Below the pieces are notes generated by a model, which saw nothing but the letters and a program-made list of their open reading frames with translations, did no database searches and was not told the DNA's origin. From Defluviitaleaceae bacterium (GTDB taxonomy: Bacteria; Bacillota; Clostridia; Lachnospirales; WRAX01): a stretch of 34,295 nt of DNA. The stretch covers positions 1 through 34,295 of the forward strand of contig WRAC01000031.1 of the NCBI GenBank assembly GCA_009780415.1, in the 5' to 3' direction. Position numbers and translations under genes: made by a program. Shown piece by piece: positions 8,577 through 16,997 of the stretch; the first letter of the stretch is position 1, and every line of letters starts with the position of its first letter.

Positions 8577-9577
8577 TGCGCCTTCTCCTCCTTTATCCAC
8601 CTGCCGCGTCCGTCAAAGAGGCGGCAGTTGACAGCGTGCGTCCCGTTCCGGTATATAGATGAGCGCGTGGTTTCGCACAGTTCGTTCCTGTTAGGGCATC
8701 TTGGCGAAAAGCTGCATCCCGGCGGCAGGTTTGACATGTCGGGCATAAGGCCGGGTATCGGCGTCAGCCGCCTGCTCCTTGTTTTAAGGTTTGGGATGGA
8801 GCCAAACAACCCGGCGGTATACGGATGATGGTCGCCGGATTTATAAATGTCCGCCGCCGTCCCCACCTCTATCAGCTCTCCAGCGTACATTACGGCCACA
8901 TTGTCGCATGTTTGCGCCACAATGCCCAGATCATGCGTTATCATTATCATAGCCGTACCCAAGCGGTCGCGCAGTTCGCGTATCATGTTAATAACCTGTG
9001 CCTGTATAGTCACATCCAGAGCGGTGGTTGGCTCGTCCGCGATAAGCAAATCCGGCTCGCAGGCCAGCGCCATCGCTATAACAACACGCTGTTTCATGCC
9101 CCCTGAAAACTGATGTGGATAATCATATTTGCGTCCGGGGGGTATACCGACCATATTCAAAACCTCATCCACACGTTTGCCTATCTCTTCTTTATTGCGT
9201 TTTAACTCGTTGTGAAATTCAAGGGCTTCGGATATTTGATCACCCACCGACATAACCGGGTTAAGACTGGTCATCGGGTCCTGGAAGATCATTGCAATCC
9301 TGCCGCCGCGTATCATCCGCATTTCGGCGTCCGAAGCCGTAACTAAATTTTTTTCGTCGAAAATTATCTCGCCATTCGGAATACGGCCCGTGTATTCGGG
9401 CAGCAGGCGCATCAGGGCCAGCGCCGTTGTGGTCTTACCCGCGCCGGTTTCACCCACAAGTCCCAAAGTCTCGCCACGGTTAAGGGTAAAGCTGATATTA
9501 TTGACCGCCTTTACCGTTTCCAAGTCGGTACGGTACTCAACGGAAAGGTTTTTAACCGTTAATAAATTTTCTGACAT
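8573..9577 (-). CDS. oppD: Peptide ABC transporter ATPase, OppD/DppD type
   Basis: The protein has 334 residues from the ATG at 9577, chosen because GGAGGTGG (complement of 9583-9590) lies 5 bp upstream; a longer frame starting at 9592 would overlap that ribosome site. It has Walker A GETGAGKTT (42-50), the canonical signature FSGGMKQR (157-164) and Walker B LLIADEPTTALD (about 177-188). A Cys-containing C-terminal extension typical of OppD/DppD follows (CSFSPRCPNRNELC). It pairs with the OppF-type subunit encoded immediately downstream with a 4-bp ATGA overlap, which implies translational coupling. Together they energise the OppB/OppC channel. Confidence 0.93.
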   Translation of the reverse strand: MSENLLTVKNLSVEYRTDLETVKAVNNISFTLNRGETLGLVGETGAGKTTTALALMRLLPEYTGRIPNGEIIFDEKNLVTASDAEMRMIRGGRIAMIFQDPMTSLNPVMSVGDQISEALEFHNELKRNKEEIGKRVDEVLNMVGIPPGRKYDYPHQFSGGMKQRVVIAMALACEPDLLIADEPTTALDVTIQAQVINMIRELRDRLGTAMIMITHDLGIVAQTCDNVAVMYAGELIEVGTAADIYKSGDHHPYTAGLFGSIPNLKTRSRRLTPIPGLMPDMSNLPPGCSFSPRCPNRNELCETTRSSIYRNGTHAVNCRLFDGRGRWIKEEKAQ

Positions 9578-9595
9578 ACGCGCCACCTCCATGGT

Positions 9596-10495
9596 TTATG
9601 TCCGCAAGCGTGGATCCAGCGCGTCGCGCAGGCCGTCGCCAAAAACGCTTATCGCAAAAGACGCGAGGCAAATCATTAAACCGGGGAACAGTGTTAAATG
9701 CGGGGCTGTGCGCAGGAATTCCCTGCCTTCGCTGACCAGGGAGCCCCATTCCGGCTGGGGAGGATTTATGCCAAGGCCTAAAAAGCTGAGAATCGCGGCA
9801 GTTAATATCATTTGGGACACATTAGCCGTCGTGTTGACGATAAGGGTACCGACGGCATTCGGCAGGACATGCCTGAATAATATACGCGCGGTGGATGTTC
9901 CGCCGGCGCGGCAGGCTTCTATATATTCCTGCTCGGCTATGCCAAGCACGGCGGACCTCACAATACGGACAAAGCCGGGAATGCTTGTTACGGTTATGGC
10001 GACGCATATGTTGAATATTCCGGGGCCCATTGCGGCTACGACCGCCATTGCGAACAATATGGACGGTATGGCTGAGAAAATATCCAATGCGCGCATAACG
10101 ATATCGTCAAGCTTTCCTCCCACATACCCAACGATTGCGCCGATAATGCTGCCAGCTATCGCCGTCGCTATAGCCGTGATAAACCCTATGGACAAAGAAA
10201 CCCTTGCCCCGTGCAGACAACGGGCGAAAAGATCGCGCCCGAACCCGTCCGTGCCGAAAATGAATTCATTAGTCGGCCTCGCAAGCCTGTTGTGTGGATT
10301 TATAGTCACCGCCGCCGCATACGGGACAATCAGCTCGGCAAATATAGCCATTATAATAAAAAAGCAAACGAGAAACAAGCCCGCCAACGCAAGCTTGTCT
10401 TTTTTCAGCCTGCGCCATATCTCTTTCAAACGGTTTTCCTTTTTGAATATCAGAACCTCGGTCTCAGTTGCCGCGGAATTTATTCGCCCACTCAT
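9596..10495 (-). CDS. oppC: Peptide ABC transporter permease, OppC/DppC type
   Basis: This is a 299-residue integral membrane protein. It has the N-terminal cytoplasmic stretch and first TM typical of OppC (RRLKKDKLALAGLFLVCFF), the conserved FGTDGFGRDLFAR segment, about six TM helices, and the EAA loop EYIEACRAGGTSTARILFRH that docks on the ATPases. It ends with the family's usual DPRLR motif. The ATG overlaps the stop of the OppB gene by 4 bp (ATGA), and the next gene follows after 18 bp. With OppB it forms the translocation channel. Confidence 0.93.
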   Translation of the reverse strand: MSGRINSAATETEVLIFKKENRLKEIWRRLKKDKLALAGLFLVCFFIIMAIFAELIVPYAAAVTINPHNRLARPTNEFIFGTDGFGRDLFARCLHGARVSLSIGFITAIATAIAGSIIGAIVGYVGGKLDDIVMRALDIFSAIPSILFAMAVVAAMGPGIFNICVAITVTSIPGFVRIVRSAVLGIAEQEYIEACRAGGTSTARILFRHVLPNAVGTLIVNTTANVSQMILTAAILSFLGLGINPPQPEWGSLVSEGREFLRTAPHLTLFPGLMICLASFAISVFGDGLRDALDPRLRT

Positions 10496-11439
10496 GCCAA
10501 GCCCTTCCTTCTGATGTATTTGGCGCGGATCCTTGGATCGACAAAAGCATATGAAACATCGACAGCCAGCATGACCAGGGCGAATATAATAGCAAATACG
10601 ATAATACCGCCCGTAACCACCGGCACATCTTTAGATCTGATGCCGGTAACGATAAAGGAACCTAGGCCGGGCAGCCCGAAAAGCGTTTCAGTGGCGATAG
10701 CGCCGCCTATAAGAACGCCGAAATTGTTTCCGGCTATTGTTATAACAGGCAGCAAGGCGTTCTTCATCGCGTGCCTCCATATCGCCGTCCTCTCCGTAGC
10801 GCCCTTTGCGCGTGCCGTGCGTACGTAATCCTGCCTGATGGTCTCAAGCATGGACGAACGCGTGAAACGTAACTGCCGCCCGGCGTTCGGCAGACCCAGG
10901 GATACCATCGGCATTATGTAGTTTGTCCAGTTCGCTATACCGTGAGGCGTAATCAGGTTCAGCCTCAACGAAAAAATCAGCATCAGCACAATACCGATAA
11001 GGAAGCCCGGTTGGGACGATAGAAGCAGCGCAAGCCCCGTCGGAATCCTGTCCGCCAATGTATTTTGCTTTACGGCTGACAGCACGCCAATGGGAACGCC
11101 GACAATCAATGAGAAAAAAATGGCGCTGGAGGCCACTATCAGCGAAACGGGGAGCCTGTTTCCAATCTCGTCAAGCACAGGCCGTTTTGTGGCGTACGAC
11201 CTGCCAAGGTCAAACCGGAATATCGCATTTCCCATATAATTGGCGTAACGCCGGAAAAATGGCTGGTTATAGCCAAGTTCCTCGTTCAGCATATCAATAT
11301 CCTCTTGTCTCGCCCCGGCTCCAAGCAGCATTGACCCGGGGTCCCCGGGTATCATGTCGATAATCATGAAAATAAGCAGCGACACGCCTAAAACGATGGG
11401 TATCAGCATAAGCAGACGTCTGATGATAAACCGGTGCAA
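10492..11439 (-). CDS. oppB: Peptide ABC transporter permease, OppB/DppB type
   Basis: The protein has 315 residues and begins with the characteristic OppB opening (RRLLMLIPIVLGVSLLIF, then DMIPGDP). About six TM helices follow, with an EAA loop near DYVRTARAKGATERTAIWRH and a C-terminal YAFVDPRIR. A GGAGGGATAG ribosome site stands before the ATG. The gene lies downstream of the solute-binding protein gene, with a strong hairpin terminator between them, so its transcription should be lower than that of the binding protein. Confidence 0.93.
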   Translation of the reverse strand: MHRFIIRRLLMLIPIVLGVSLLIFMIIDMIPGDPGSMLLGAGARQEDIDMLNEELGYNQPFFRRYANYMGNAIFRFDLGRSYATKRPVLDEIGNRLPVSLIVASSAIFFSLIVGVPIGVLSAVKQNTLADRIPTGLALLLSSQPGFLIGIVLMLIFSLRLNLITPHGIANWTNYIMPMVSLGLPNAGRQLRFTRSSMLETIRQDYVRTARAKGATERTAIWRHAMKNALLPVITIAGNNFGVLIGGAIATETLFGLPGLGSFIVTGIRSKDVPVVTGGIIVFAIIFALVMLAVDVSYAFVDPRIRAKYIRRKGLA

Positions 11440-11459
11440 AACTATCCCTCCTATCTGCT

Positions 11460-11489
11460 AAAAACCCTGGGGCTTGAAGCCCCAAGGTT
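11460..11489 (-). terminator. Intergenic hairpin terminator/attenuator between SBP and oppB
   Basis: On the minus strand an 11-bp stem (complements of 11463-11473 and 11479-11489, with one G-T wobble) encloses a 5-nt loop TTCAA and runs directly into TTTTT. It sits inside the operon, after the binding-protein stop and before the oppB ribosome site. It is therefore best read as a partial terminator that keeps the binding protein in excess over the membrane complex. Confidence 0.82.
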
Positions 11490-11519
11490 ATAAAAAGCAA
11501 TGTTACCGGGTCGCATTAT

Positions 11520-13052
11520 TTATTTCCACGACCACTCGTACACAATGGGATAGTTGGGATAGTTTACGGGTACATTCAATGCCGCCGTCCATACGTAAGC
11601 GCCTGCCCTGTGGAAAATGGGCAGTTGGGTAGCCGTGCCCATGATCCAGTCGTTAAGCTCTCTGTAGATGGCTTCGCGTTCGGCGACATCCGCTACCGAT
11701 ACGCCTTTGGCCCAAAGGTAGTTCATATGCTCCCAGTCAAAGACATCGCCTTCATACTGGTTGTAGAAGGTACCCCTGAAATCCGTGTGGCAGTACATTT
11801 TCCAGCTGTCAAAGTCGCCGTTGGGCGAGAAACCCGTGGTCATAATGTCAAACTGCTGGTTGCGTCCCCTTTCAAGGTTGGAAGCGGAGTCCATCCTGTT
11901 GATATCCGAGGTCAGGCCGATTGCCATCAGATTATCCTGAAGAACCTGCGCCATTCTCTCAAAGTACCCGCCGGCTGAAACGTTGATCGTACCCACATGG
12001 GTTCCGTTGGGGTAAGCGGATTTGGCCAGATATTCCCTTGCTTTATCCAGATCAAGATTATAAGTGACGCCTTCCGAGGGCGCGCCCACATTTTTATCGG
12101 GATGAACCATAAAATTAGCGTTTTCGGCCAAGCCGTCAAAAGCGATAAGGTTCATCGCCTGCTTGTCGATGGCGTGCGCTATGGCTAAACGTACGTTAAT
12201 GTCATCCAGCGGGGGATTTAGGTGATTAAGCACGGCGTAGGAAATATGATTGCCGATAGATAGTTCGGTGTTGAAGGCGGGGTTGGCTACCAAACCGTCC
12301 CAGTTGGCGATGGGCGCTATCAGCCAGTCAAGGGAGCCTGACTCAAAAGCGATCAGCGCGGCGGCAAGGTCAGCGATGGGTACATAGTGTATGTTTTTAA
12401 TATCAGCTTCGCCCTGATGGTAATCCGGGAAGGCCTCCAGCCTCCATTCAATGTCATGTACCAGATATGTAAACCTAAAGGGGCCGGTTCCGGCTAAATT
12501 CAACTTTGTGCCGAATTCCTCACCTTGCTCCGTAACCTCGCGTTTATTTACGATGAATACAAAGGCAAGATTGGACAGAAGCGCCGCGTTGGGCTGATCC
12601 AGAGTGACTATAACGGTACCGTCACCTTCCGCCCTAACATCCGCAACCCCTGCCATATAGCTTCTGACCCTTGGGCTGTTCATCGCCCGCTGTAAGCTGA
12701 ATTCCACGTCCTCGGCGGTCAATTCGTCGCCGTTATGGAATTTAACTCCCTGACGTATAGTGAAGGTGTATACGGTTCCATCACCGCTGATCGCATGGTC
12801 TGTGGCAACAAGCGGCACGAATTCCCCGGTTAGTTCATTCTGTCTGAAAAGGGGTTCGTAAACCTGCCGCATGACCATAAGGTCTTCAATGTTGATAGTG
12901 CCGTGCGGGTCAGAGGTAGTCATAGGAGCTCTTGTGCTCAGCCTGAGTGTCCGGTCTTCGCTTGAGACATCGCCTGTTCCGTCTTGGCCGCAAGCCGCGA
13001 AAAACATTGAGAAAACCAGCAACAGTGCCACGGTAACGTTGATTTTCTTCAT
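11520..13052 (-). CDS. Peptide-binding lipoprotein (SBP_bac_5 family), OppA/DppA type
   Basis: This extracytoplasmic binding protein has 510 residues from the ATG at 13052. A lipoprotein signal runs to the lipobox FAAC with the modified Cys at residue 21. The family 5 hallmark follows (LRLSTRAPMTTSDPHGT, then VYEPLF, and VKFHNGDELTAEDVEFSLQRA), and length fits OppA/DppA. An upstream ATG at 13061 lies only 2 bp from the GGAGG core (13064-13068), so 13052 with an 11-bp spacer is preferred. It is the first gene of the importer operon behind a good promoter. Family 5 members bind peptides, but some bind oligosaccharides or nickel. Given the glycan locus next door a sugar ligand is possible, though nothing in the sequence proves it. 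Confidence 0.9.
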   Translation of the reverse strand: MKKINVTVALLLVFSMFFAACGQDGTGDVSSEDRTLRLSTRAPMTTSDPHGTINIEDLMVMRQVYEPLFRQNELTGEFVPLVATDHAISGDGTVYTFTIRQGVKFHNGDELTAEDVEFSLQRAMNSPRVRSYMAGVADVRAEGDGTVIVTLDQPNAALLSNLAFVFIVNKREVTEQGEEFGTKLNLAGTGPFRFTYLVHDIEWRLEAFPDYHQGEADIKNIHYVPIADLAAALIAFESGSLDWLIAPIANWDGLVANPAFNTELSIGNHISYAVLNHLNPPLDDINVRLAIAHAIDKQAMNLIAFDGLAENANFMVHPDKNVGAPSEGVTYNLDLDKAREYLAKSAYPNGTHVGTINVSAGGYFERMAQVLQDNLMAIGLTSDINRMDSASNLERGRNQQFDIMTTGFSPNGDFDSWKMYCHTDFRGTFYNQYEGDVFDWEHMNYLWAKGVSVADVAEREAIYRELNDWIMGTATQLPIFHRAGAYVWTAALNVPVNYPNYPIVYEWSWK

Positions 13053-13101
13053 TTGATACATTACCTCCCTTTTGTTATTGCTTAGATTCCAAGCAGATTT
13101 T

Positions 13102-13131
13102 ATTATATATTCTTTTCTTTACGCATGTCAA
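13102..13131 (-). promoter_or_regulatory. Promoter of the peptide-type importer operon
   Basis: Read on the minus strand, a perfect TTGACA (complement of 13126-13131) and a perfect TATAAT (13102-13107) are separated by 18 bp. The start of transcription should fall near 13095, giving a short leader before the binding-protein gene. Confidence 0.82.
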
Positions 13132-13150
13132 GGCTATATATAAGAAGCTT

Positions 13151-13190
13151 AAAAAAATCACCCCCATGACGATGCATCGGGGTGATAATT
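13151..13190 (-). terminator. Intrinsic terminator after the LipO-type SBP gene
   Basis: ATCACCCC (13157-13164) pairs with GGGGTGAT (13179-13186). On the minus strand the hairpin is followed by at least seven T. The inner loop contains a further palindrome, CGATGCATCG. AT-rich sequence on the other side makes it potentially bidirectional. It separates the sugar importer transcript from the peptide importer promoter. Confidence 0.88.
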
Positions 13191-13218
13191 TTTACTGTAA
13201 ACGTTTTAACATATCAGA

Positions 13219-14889
13219 TTAATAATTACCCCAAGCCCTAGCCTTATCCCTTACCAGCTCGGTGAACATTTCGTTAAGCCTGTATACCCCGCCGTCGATA
13301 AGAATCTGTATGGCTTCATCCCATGCCGCGTCGAAATCCTCAACGCTGACCATGACGACTCTGGACATCTGCTGCGGCAGCCAGGTATTCTGCACCCACT
13401 GCATAAGGACGTTAATCTCGGAATCTGTCGGGATATTTACCTGCCATGCCGCGCCAAAGGGTGAAAGCTCAAAAGCGGAGGTCGGCGGGAAGAGATCGGC
13501 CCACATTGTGGCGTCGTAAGCAGCCAAGGTCTCCCTGGCGGCCGGCGAATAAGTCCGGATTATGGATTCCGGGGAATTCCTGGTGAGGGTATTACCGGTG
13601 GAATCAAGCCAGCCGTCGCCTATTTCCGGGAAGCCGTGCAACCAGGAAAAGCCTTGCGAGTCTCCATAGTCAGGGTCGCTCTCCAGTGCCAATTCAACCT
13701 CAGGTATCATTGCCCGTACGCCATTCTCAGCTGTGTGATGCAGTCCCTCGACACCCCAGCTGCGTAGGACTAAGCCTTCTTCCGAAGTCATCCAGTCAAG
13801 GAAATCAAAGAGGCGTTGGGGATCGCTGCAGCCCTTGCTGATCATAATGCCGTGTCCGCCGGACCAGCCGGGATCATAGGAACCGATGGGCATTACATCG
13901 CGGTTGAATGTGATGGGCAGATGCGCGAACGTCTGGTCTTCCATTCCGCGCTGGCGCAGGGATTGCTCGCCTTCCTGGAACTGCCACCAGGGCGATACCG
14001 TCGCTAAAATCTGGCCATTCGCTATTTTAGCGGTGTATTCGTCATTTGTTTGGGTAAAGGAATCGGGGTCAAGCAAGCCGTCGTTCCACAGCTTATTAAG
14101 CCAGGCATAGTATTCCTTGATATCAGGGTGTAAGTACTTTATCGTCGCTTCCAGTGTCTCATTGCATACTATCCACTCGCCGTTGTCCGGGAAACCGGCA
14201 AGGAAGCCCGAGGGGTTACCCAGGTCGATGATATAGCGCCAGCCGTCGGCGTTGTTGAGGGTTAAGGCGTAAACCGGGCGGCCTTCGGGGGTTGTCGGGT
14301 ACAACTCTATGTAAGCCCTCAGCAGCTCCTCAAGCTCGTACACGGTACGAACCTCGGGATAACCGAATTCCTTGAGCACCGCGTTTTGAACGGGCATGCT
14401 GGAACGGACGTTCCAAATCGGCTGATTGATAGCGTACGGGCCCAAAGAATAGATTGTATCGGGGTCGCCGTTATGCCACATGCGGGGCAGTAAATCGCCG
14501 TAAAAATCCTTCAGGTACTTACTGTTTTCGATGTAGGGGGCAAGGTTTATTACCGCGCCGGCTTCGATGAGTATAGCGCCGTCACCCTTTGCAAAGATAA
14601 GGTCGGGATAAATGCCCGACGCCGCCATAAGAGGCACGCGTACGCCCAATCCGCCTACCGGGTAATCATATTGCAGGGCTACGCCGGTCAGCTCGGTCAT
14701 CCTCCGCGCAATGGGAGTGTTCCACGGCAGATCCCTGACTCCGTCCTCACTGTAAAATGTGAAGGTTACGATTTCGCCGCCATCAAAGACCAAATCGTCG
14801 GGTATGGCGCTGCCGCCGCCCTGACATGCCGCCGTGAACATCATCACGGCAATAAACACGGCAACTACGCGCACAAGCTTCTTCTTCAT
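13219..14889 (-). CDS. Sugar-binding lipoprotein of the LipO/YtcQ type
   Basis: This 556-residue extracellular binding protein has signal peptide MKKKLVRVVAVFIAVMMFTA and lipobox TAAC with the lipidated Cys at 22. Its size and N-terminal sequence (FYSEDGVRDLPWNTPIARRM, then LTGV) fit the large family 1 binding proteins (LipO, YtcQ, AlgQ-like) that serve LplB/LplC permeases and bind fairly large oligosaccharides. It is the last gene of a three-gene operon, 65 bp after the LplC-type permease, and is followed by a strong terminator. Neighbouring GH3 and GH105 genes suggest a pectic or rhamnogalacturonan fragment as ligand; this is context, not direct evidence. Confidence 0.88.
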   Translation of the reverse strand: MKKKLVRVVAVFIAVMMFTAACQGGGSAIPDDLVFDGGEIVTFTFYSEDGVRDLPWNTPIARRMTELTGVALQYDYPVGGLGVRVPLMAASGIYPDLIFAKGDGAILIEAGAVINLAPYIENSKYLKDFYGDLLPRMWHNGDPDTIYSLGPYAINQPIWNVRSSMPVQNAVLKEFGYPEVRTVYELEELLRAYIELYPTTPEGRPVYALTLNNADGWRYIIDLGNPSGFLAGFPDNGEWIVCNETLEATIKYLHPDIKEYYAWLNKLWNDGLLDPDSFTQTNDEYTAKIANGQILATVSPWWQFQEGEQSLRQRGMEDQTFAHLPITFNRDVMPIGSYDPGWSGGHGIMISKGCSDPQRLFDFLDWMTSEEGLVLRSWGVEGLHHTAENGVRAMIPEVELALESDPDYGDSQGFSWLHGFPEIGDGWLDSTGNTLTRNSPESIIRTYSPAARETLAAYDATMWADLFPPTSAFELSPFGAAWQVNIPTDSEINVLMQWVQNTWLPQQMSRVVMVSVEDFDAAWDEAIQILIDGGVYRLNEMFTELVRDKARAWGNY

Positions 14890-14954
14890 TCATGAATCAT
14901 CCTTTCGATTTAATTAGATAATATCAGCAAGGGAAATCCCTTAATGATTATTAA

Positions 14955-15875
14955 TTACGATTTTACCGCTCCCAGCGTCATGCCGGTGACGAAATACCTT
15001 TGGATAAAGGGGTAAACCATTAAAATCGGGAGGATAACCACAACCGTGATAGCCATGCGCGCCGAAATGGGTGATACCATCCTGGCCGCAAGGGCGGCAT
15101 TGGGGTTCATCAAAGCGCGCCCGGCGGCATTGCCTATATTGGTTGAATCGAGTACCTTCATCAGCTCATATTGCAAAGTTGAAAGATGGGGCGAGAACGC
15201 GTTGAACAGATAGGTGTCAATCCAGGAATTCCAATGACCGACGGCGATCCATAACGAAACCGTTGCGACGACCGGCTTGCACAGCGGAAAAATAATCCGG
15301 CTGAAAATCGTGAAATCATTCGCGCCGTCCAGCATAGCGCTTTCCTGAAGCTCAAAAGGCAGGTTATCCATAAATGAACGCATGATTATAACGTTCCATG
15401 TCGAAATCAGCATGGGTATGATGTAGACCGCAAAGGTATTCATCATGTTCAGGTTTCTAATCAGCAGGAAATAAGGGATTATGCCGCCGCTTACATAAAT
15501 TGGGATAAGGAACAGAAAACCTATAGACCGCCTAAAAACATAATCATTGCGGCTGAGGGTATACGCCACGGTTGCGGTACAAAGAATCCCGGCAACCGTA
15601 CCGCCAACGGTCCTCAGCACAGAGTTAAAAGCCGCCCAGCCCAAATTCTCATACTGGGTTAGCCTCCTGTAATTCTCAAGTGTCCAGCTCCGCGGCCAGA
15701 GCATATTGATACCCGCGGCCGTATCGTTCGAATCATTGAAGGAAAGCGCGACAACGTTTATAAACGGGTACAGCGTAATAATCAAAATAAACACAATGAA
15801 CGCATAAATTAAAATACCGGACACTATTCCGTCCTGCGAGCGTATTTTCTTCCTTTTATGTCCTGTCTTCATCAT
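14955..15875 (-). CDS. Sugar ABC transporter permease, LplC/YtcP type
   Basis: The 306-residue permease of the MalG class has about six TM helices and the EAA loop LPFELQESAMLDGANDFTIF followed by FPLCKPVVATV. It has the family's N-terminal pattern, with TM1 LIITLYPFINVVALSFND and a large extracytoplasmic loop mentioning WPRSWTLENY. Two ATG codons in tandem (15875 and 15872) follow a GGGGGTGG ribosome site, and either may be used. It sits 12 bp downstream of the LplB-type gene and forms the channel with it. No ATPase gene is in this operon. Confidence 0.9.
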   Translation of the reverse strand: MMKTGHKRKKIRSQDGIVSGILIYAFIVFILIITLYPFINVVALSFNDSNDTAAGINMLWPRSWTLENYRRLTQYENLGWAAFNSVLRTVGGTVAGILCTATVAYTLSRNDYVFRRSIGFLFLIPIYVSGGIIPYFLLIRNLNMMNTFAVYIIPMLISTWNVIIMRSFMDNLPFELQESAMLDGANDFTIFSRIIFPLCKPVVATVSLWIAVGHWNSWIDTYLFNAFSPHLSTLQYELMKVLDSTNIGNAAGRALMNPNAALAARMVSPISARMAITVVVILPILMVYPFIQRYFVTGMTLGAVKS

Positions 15876-15887
15876 CCCGCCACCCCC

Positions 15888-16829
15888 TTAAAATACGCCG
15901 GCGTCCAGTTTACGCGCAAAACGGTTAGCGGCTAAAACAAGGATTAGGCTGATAACGGATTTAAACATTCCCACAGCCGTCCCGTAAGAGAACCTGAACA
16001 TTTGGGTGCCGTATTCAAGGGCGTACTGGTCAATTGTCCGGGAATGGGATTGGTTTACGGGGTTGCCCAGAAGAATCTGCCGTTCAAAGCCGATATCGAG
16101 AATCCGTCCGATGTTTAAGACCAGCAGGATAATAATAACCGTTCTGATGCCCGGAAGCGTAATGTGCCACATTTTGCGCCACCGCCCGGCGCCATCGACG
16201 GCTGCGGCTTCGTAGAGGGCTTGGTCGACGCTTGCGATGGCGGCTATGTAAATGATGGCGTTCCAGCCGATATTTTTCCAGGTGTCGGATATAGCCAGCA
16301 GCGGCCAGAACATGTTAGGAACGCCCAGGAACGCTATCGGTCTCTCAATCAGCCCCATGTTCAGCAACAAGGTATTTATGGGCCCGCCCGTATTTAAAAT
16401 TAATCCCAGGATTGATGCCACGATAACCCAGGATACAAAATGGGGCAAGTAAGAGATGGTTTGCGCGATTTTTTTGAAACGCAGATATTTAACCTCGTTC
16501 AGCATCAGGGCAAAAATAACAGGCATGGTGAAGCCTATTGCGAGTAAGAATAATGATTGCCCAATCGTATTGCGGAAAGCTTCGTGAAATTGCTGATCCG
16601 CGAACAGCCGCCGGAAGTGCTCCAATCCGGCCCACGGCGAATTGCGGATGCCAAGGTCGGGCCTGTAATTCTGAAACGCCATAATCCAGCCCCATAAGGG
16701 AACATATGCAAAAATAATAAGCCAGATTAAAAACGGAAAGCTCATCAGCATCAGTATTTTTTGCTTATTCAGAAGTGAAGGGGTTATTCTTTTCTTGCAG
16801 ATATTGACCTGTTTTGCGCTTTTCGTCAT
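15888..16829 (-). CDS. Sugar ABC transporter permease, LplB/YteP type
   Basis: The protein has 313 residues from the ATG at 16829, chosen because GAGGTGG lies 7 bp upstream; a longer frame from 16847 begins within that ribosome site. It shows the MalF-class LplB features: PFLIWLIIFAYVPLWGWIMAF as TM1, a following AFQNYRP motif, about six TM helices, and the EAA loop DQALYEAAAVDGAGRWRKMW. It is the first gene of the operon LplB-LplC-LipO and has a consensus promoter divergent from the GH3 gene. As in this importer class generally, the energising ATPase (MsmX-like) is presumably encoded elsewhere. Confidence 0.9.
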   Translation of the reverse strand: MTKSAKQVNICKKRITPSLLNKQKILMLMSFPFLIWLIIFAYVPLWGWIMAFQNYRPDLGIRNSPWAGLEHFRRLFADQQFHEAFRNTIGQSLFLLAIGFTMPVIFALMLNEVKYLRFKKIAQTISYLPHFVSWVIVASILGLILNTGGPINTLLLNMGLIERPIAFLGVPNMFWPLLAISDTWKNIGWNAIIYIAAIASVDQALYEAAAVDGAGRWRKMWHITLPGIRTVIIILLVLNIGRILDIGFERQILLGNPVNQSHSRTIDQYALEYGTQMFRFSYGTAVGMFKSVISLILVLAANRFARKLDAGVF

Positions 16830-16876
16830 TAAAAGGCCACCTCGCACAGATACGTCAGTAAAGATGCTTATAGTTG

Positions 16877-16905
16877 ATTATATGATTTTTTTTAAATTAA
16901 GTCAA
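16877..16905 (-). promoter_or_regulatory. Promoter of the LplB-LplC-LipO operon
   Basis: On the minus strand TTGACT (complement of 16900-16905) and a perfect TATAAT (16877-16882) are separated by 17 bp in a very AT-rich stretch. Transcription would start near 16870. It diverges from the GH3 promoter, whose -35 lies 40 bp away. Confidence 0.82.
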
Positions 16906-16944
16906 GGTTAAAAATAAATAATGAACAAAAACGGGTGATGAGCA

Positions 16945-16973
16945 TTGCGAATTTATTGCATTTTTGCTATAAT
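16945..16973 (+). promoter_or_regulatory. Promoter of the GH3 gene
   Basis: TTGCGA (16945-16950) and a perfect TATAAT (16968-16973) are 17 bp apart. Because the -10 lies inside the longer open frame that starts at 16935, this promoter also argues that translation starts at 16998. Confidence 0.75.
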
Positions 16974-16997
16974 CAAATTCATGGAGCTGATTTTAAT

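Noticed and set aside
9390-10514. 374-codon frame antisense to the oppC and oppD genes
   Set aside because: It is a shadow of a strongly supported permease/ATPase coding strand and resembles no protein family.
16935-16997. Longer N-terminus of the GH3 protein
   Set aside because: The -10 box TATAAT of a well-spaced promoter lies inside this stretch, so the mRNA starts after it; the ATG at 16998 fits the family start.
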